Below are positions 12,881 to 13,143 of a stretch of 13,143 bases of DNA, piece after piece (the stretch's first letter is position 1; every line of letters begins with the position of its first letter). Both the position numbers and the translations under genes were made by a program. The stretch lies in contig JAQIBO010000258.1 in assembly GCA_027859055.1 (NCBI GenBank), positions 1 to 13,143 of the forward strand, in the 5' to 3' direction. Under the pieces are notes generated by a model. It made no database searches and was not told the DNA's origin. It was given only the letters and a program-made list of their open reading frames with translations. Source of the DNA: Spirochaeta sp. Its GTDB lineage: Bacteria; Spirochaetota; Spirochaetia; DSM-27196; Alkalispirochaetaceae.

Positions 12881-13143
12881 ATGGGACAGGCTCTGCGAAA
12901 GACCGACGCGCATTATACCTACGGGGACTACCGACGGTGGCCGCCAGAGGAGCGGTGGGAGCTCATCGAAGGGACGGCGTGGAACATGTCGCCCGCACCC
13001 AGCCGTGCGCACCAGGCGATACTTGGGCGATTGCACCTGCTTTTCGGGGAGTGGCTCAAGGACAAGCCGTGCCAGGTATATATCGCTCCCTTTGATGTCC
13101 AGTTGCCGTCCCGCCCGGATCAGGCAGACGACGAGGTAGATAC
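12881..13143 (+). CDS. Uma2-family (DUF820) putative nuclease, N-terminal part (runs off right edge)
   Basis: 87 codons are visible before the edge. The product opens with the family hallmarks: YTYGDYRRWPPEERWELIEG (about 12-31), NMSPAPSRAHQAI (35-47), the helix of the first lobe (LHLLFGEWLKDKPC), then the strand VYIAPFDVQLP (66-76) and ADDEVD, where the acidic active-site strand begins. Uma2 proteins are about 180-200 aa, have a PD-(D/E)xK restriction-endonuclease-like fold, and occur in many copies in cyanobacteria, Chloroflexi and spirochaetes. Their biological role is mostly unproven, though links to transposon and phage biology have been proposed. The ATG at 12881 has no obvious Shine-Dalgarno, but it fits the usual family start. 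The gene is divergent from fic with a ~195-bp gap (12684-12880) in which I see no gene. Confidence 0.85.
   Translation, partial: MGQALRKTDAHYTYGDYRRWPPEERWELIEGTAWNMSPAPSRAHQAILGRLHLLFGEWLKDKPCQVYIAPFDVQLPSRPDQADDEVD

Noticed and set aside
12757..13139. Two plus-strand frames of 112 and 126 aa
   Set aside because: They are off-frame shadows of the Uma2 gene that begins at 12881 and stays open to the window edge.
1..13143. CRISPR arrays, insertion sequences or long direct repeats
   Set aside because: No regularly spaced repeats, no transposase-like protein and no terminal inverted repeats with target duplications were seen on either strand.

Overview
The window reads like a moderately GC-rich chromosome segment from a free-living bacterium. 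A spirochaete (Spirochaetota) is the best guess. That rests on the style of the receiver/PAS/HisKA_2 sensor kinase, the HD-GYP protein beside it, and the Uma2, Fic and Phd/YefM gene types. It is an inference from family resemblance, not from a marker gene. No rRNA, complete transposase, CRISPR array or phage structural gene is visible.

Left part (1-2200): the start of an exported protein runs off the left edge. Next comes an arsenate-detoxification pair on the minus strand, an ArsR-ArsC fusion whose stop overlaps the start of a second, stand-alone ArsC. Divergent from it is the first ~74 codons of a MATE efflux pump that then breaks off. MATE proteins are known to export arsenicals (ArsK), so this may be the remnant of the module's pump. 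A small unknown minus-strand gene lies across the break.

Signalling block (1975-7394): an HD-GYP protein (predicted c-di-GMP phosphodiesterase) with a C-terminal zinc ribbon is divergent from a 1397-residue soluble sensor kinase. The kinase has an N-terminal receiver, seven PAS-like domains, one GAF, HisKA_2 and an ATPase domain. The 97-bp gap must hold both promoters.

Accessory stretch (7395-10900): short, poorly known genes with uneven base composition. A minus-strand two-gene unit (115 and 114 aa) has a first product with an ADP-ribosyltransferase-like look. A plus-strand translationally coupled pair follows: a 311-aa protein with a TPR-like helical part, then a 95-aa HicA-like protein on a TTG start. 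After these come a frame-broken winged-helix-type remnant and an 83-aa protein with a strong ribosome binding site. These two coupled pairs are the best candidates in the window for undescribed toxin-antitoxin or defence-like modules.

Right part (10900-13143): tRNA-Ser(UGA) on the minus strand and tRNA-Ala(CGC) on the plus strand, the latter with a clear promoter and intrinsic terminator, with a possible 47-aa ORF between them. Then come a Phd/YefM-type antitoxin without a visible toxin and a Fic gene that has lost its catalytic motif through an internal deletion. The Fic start lies inside a perfect 10-bp inverted repeat. The 5' part of a Uma2-family nuclease gene runs off the right edge. The picture is of a core signalling and tRNA backbone carrying small, partly decayed accessory modules.
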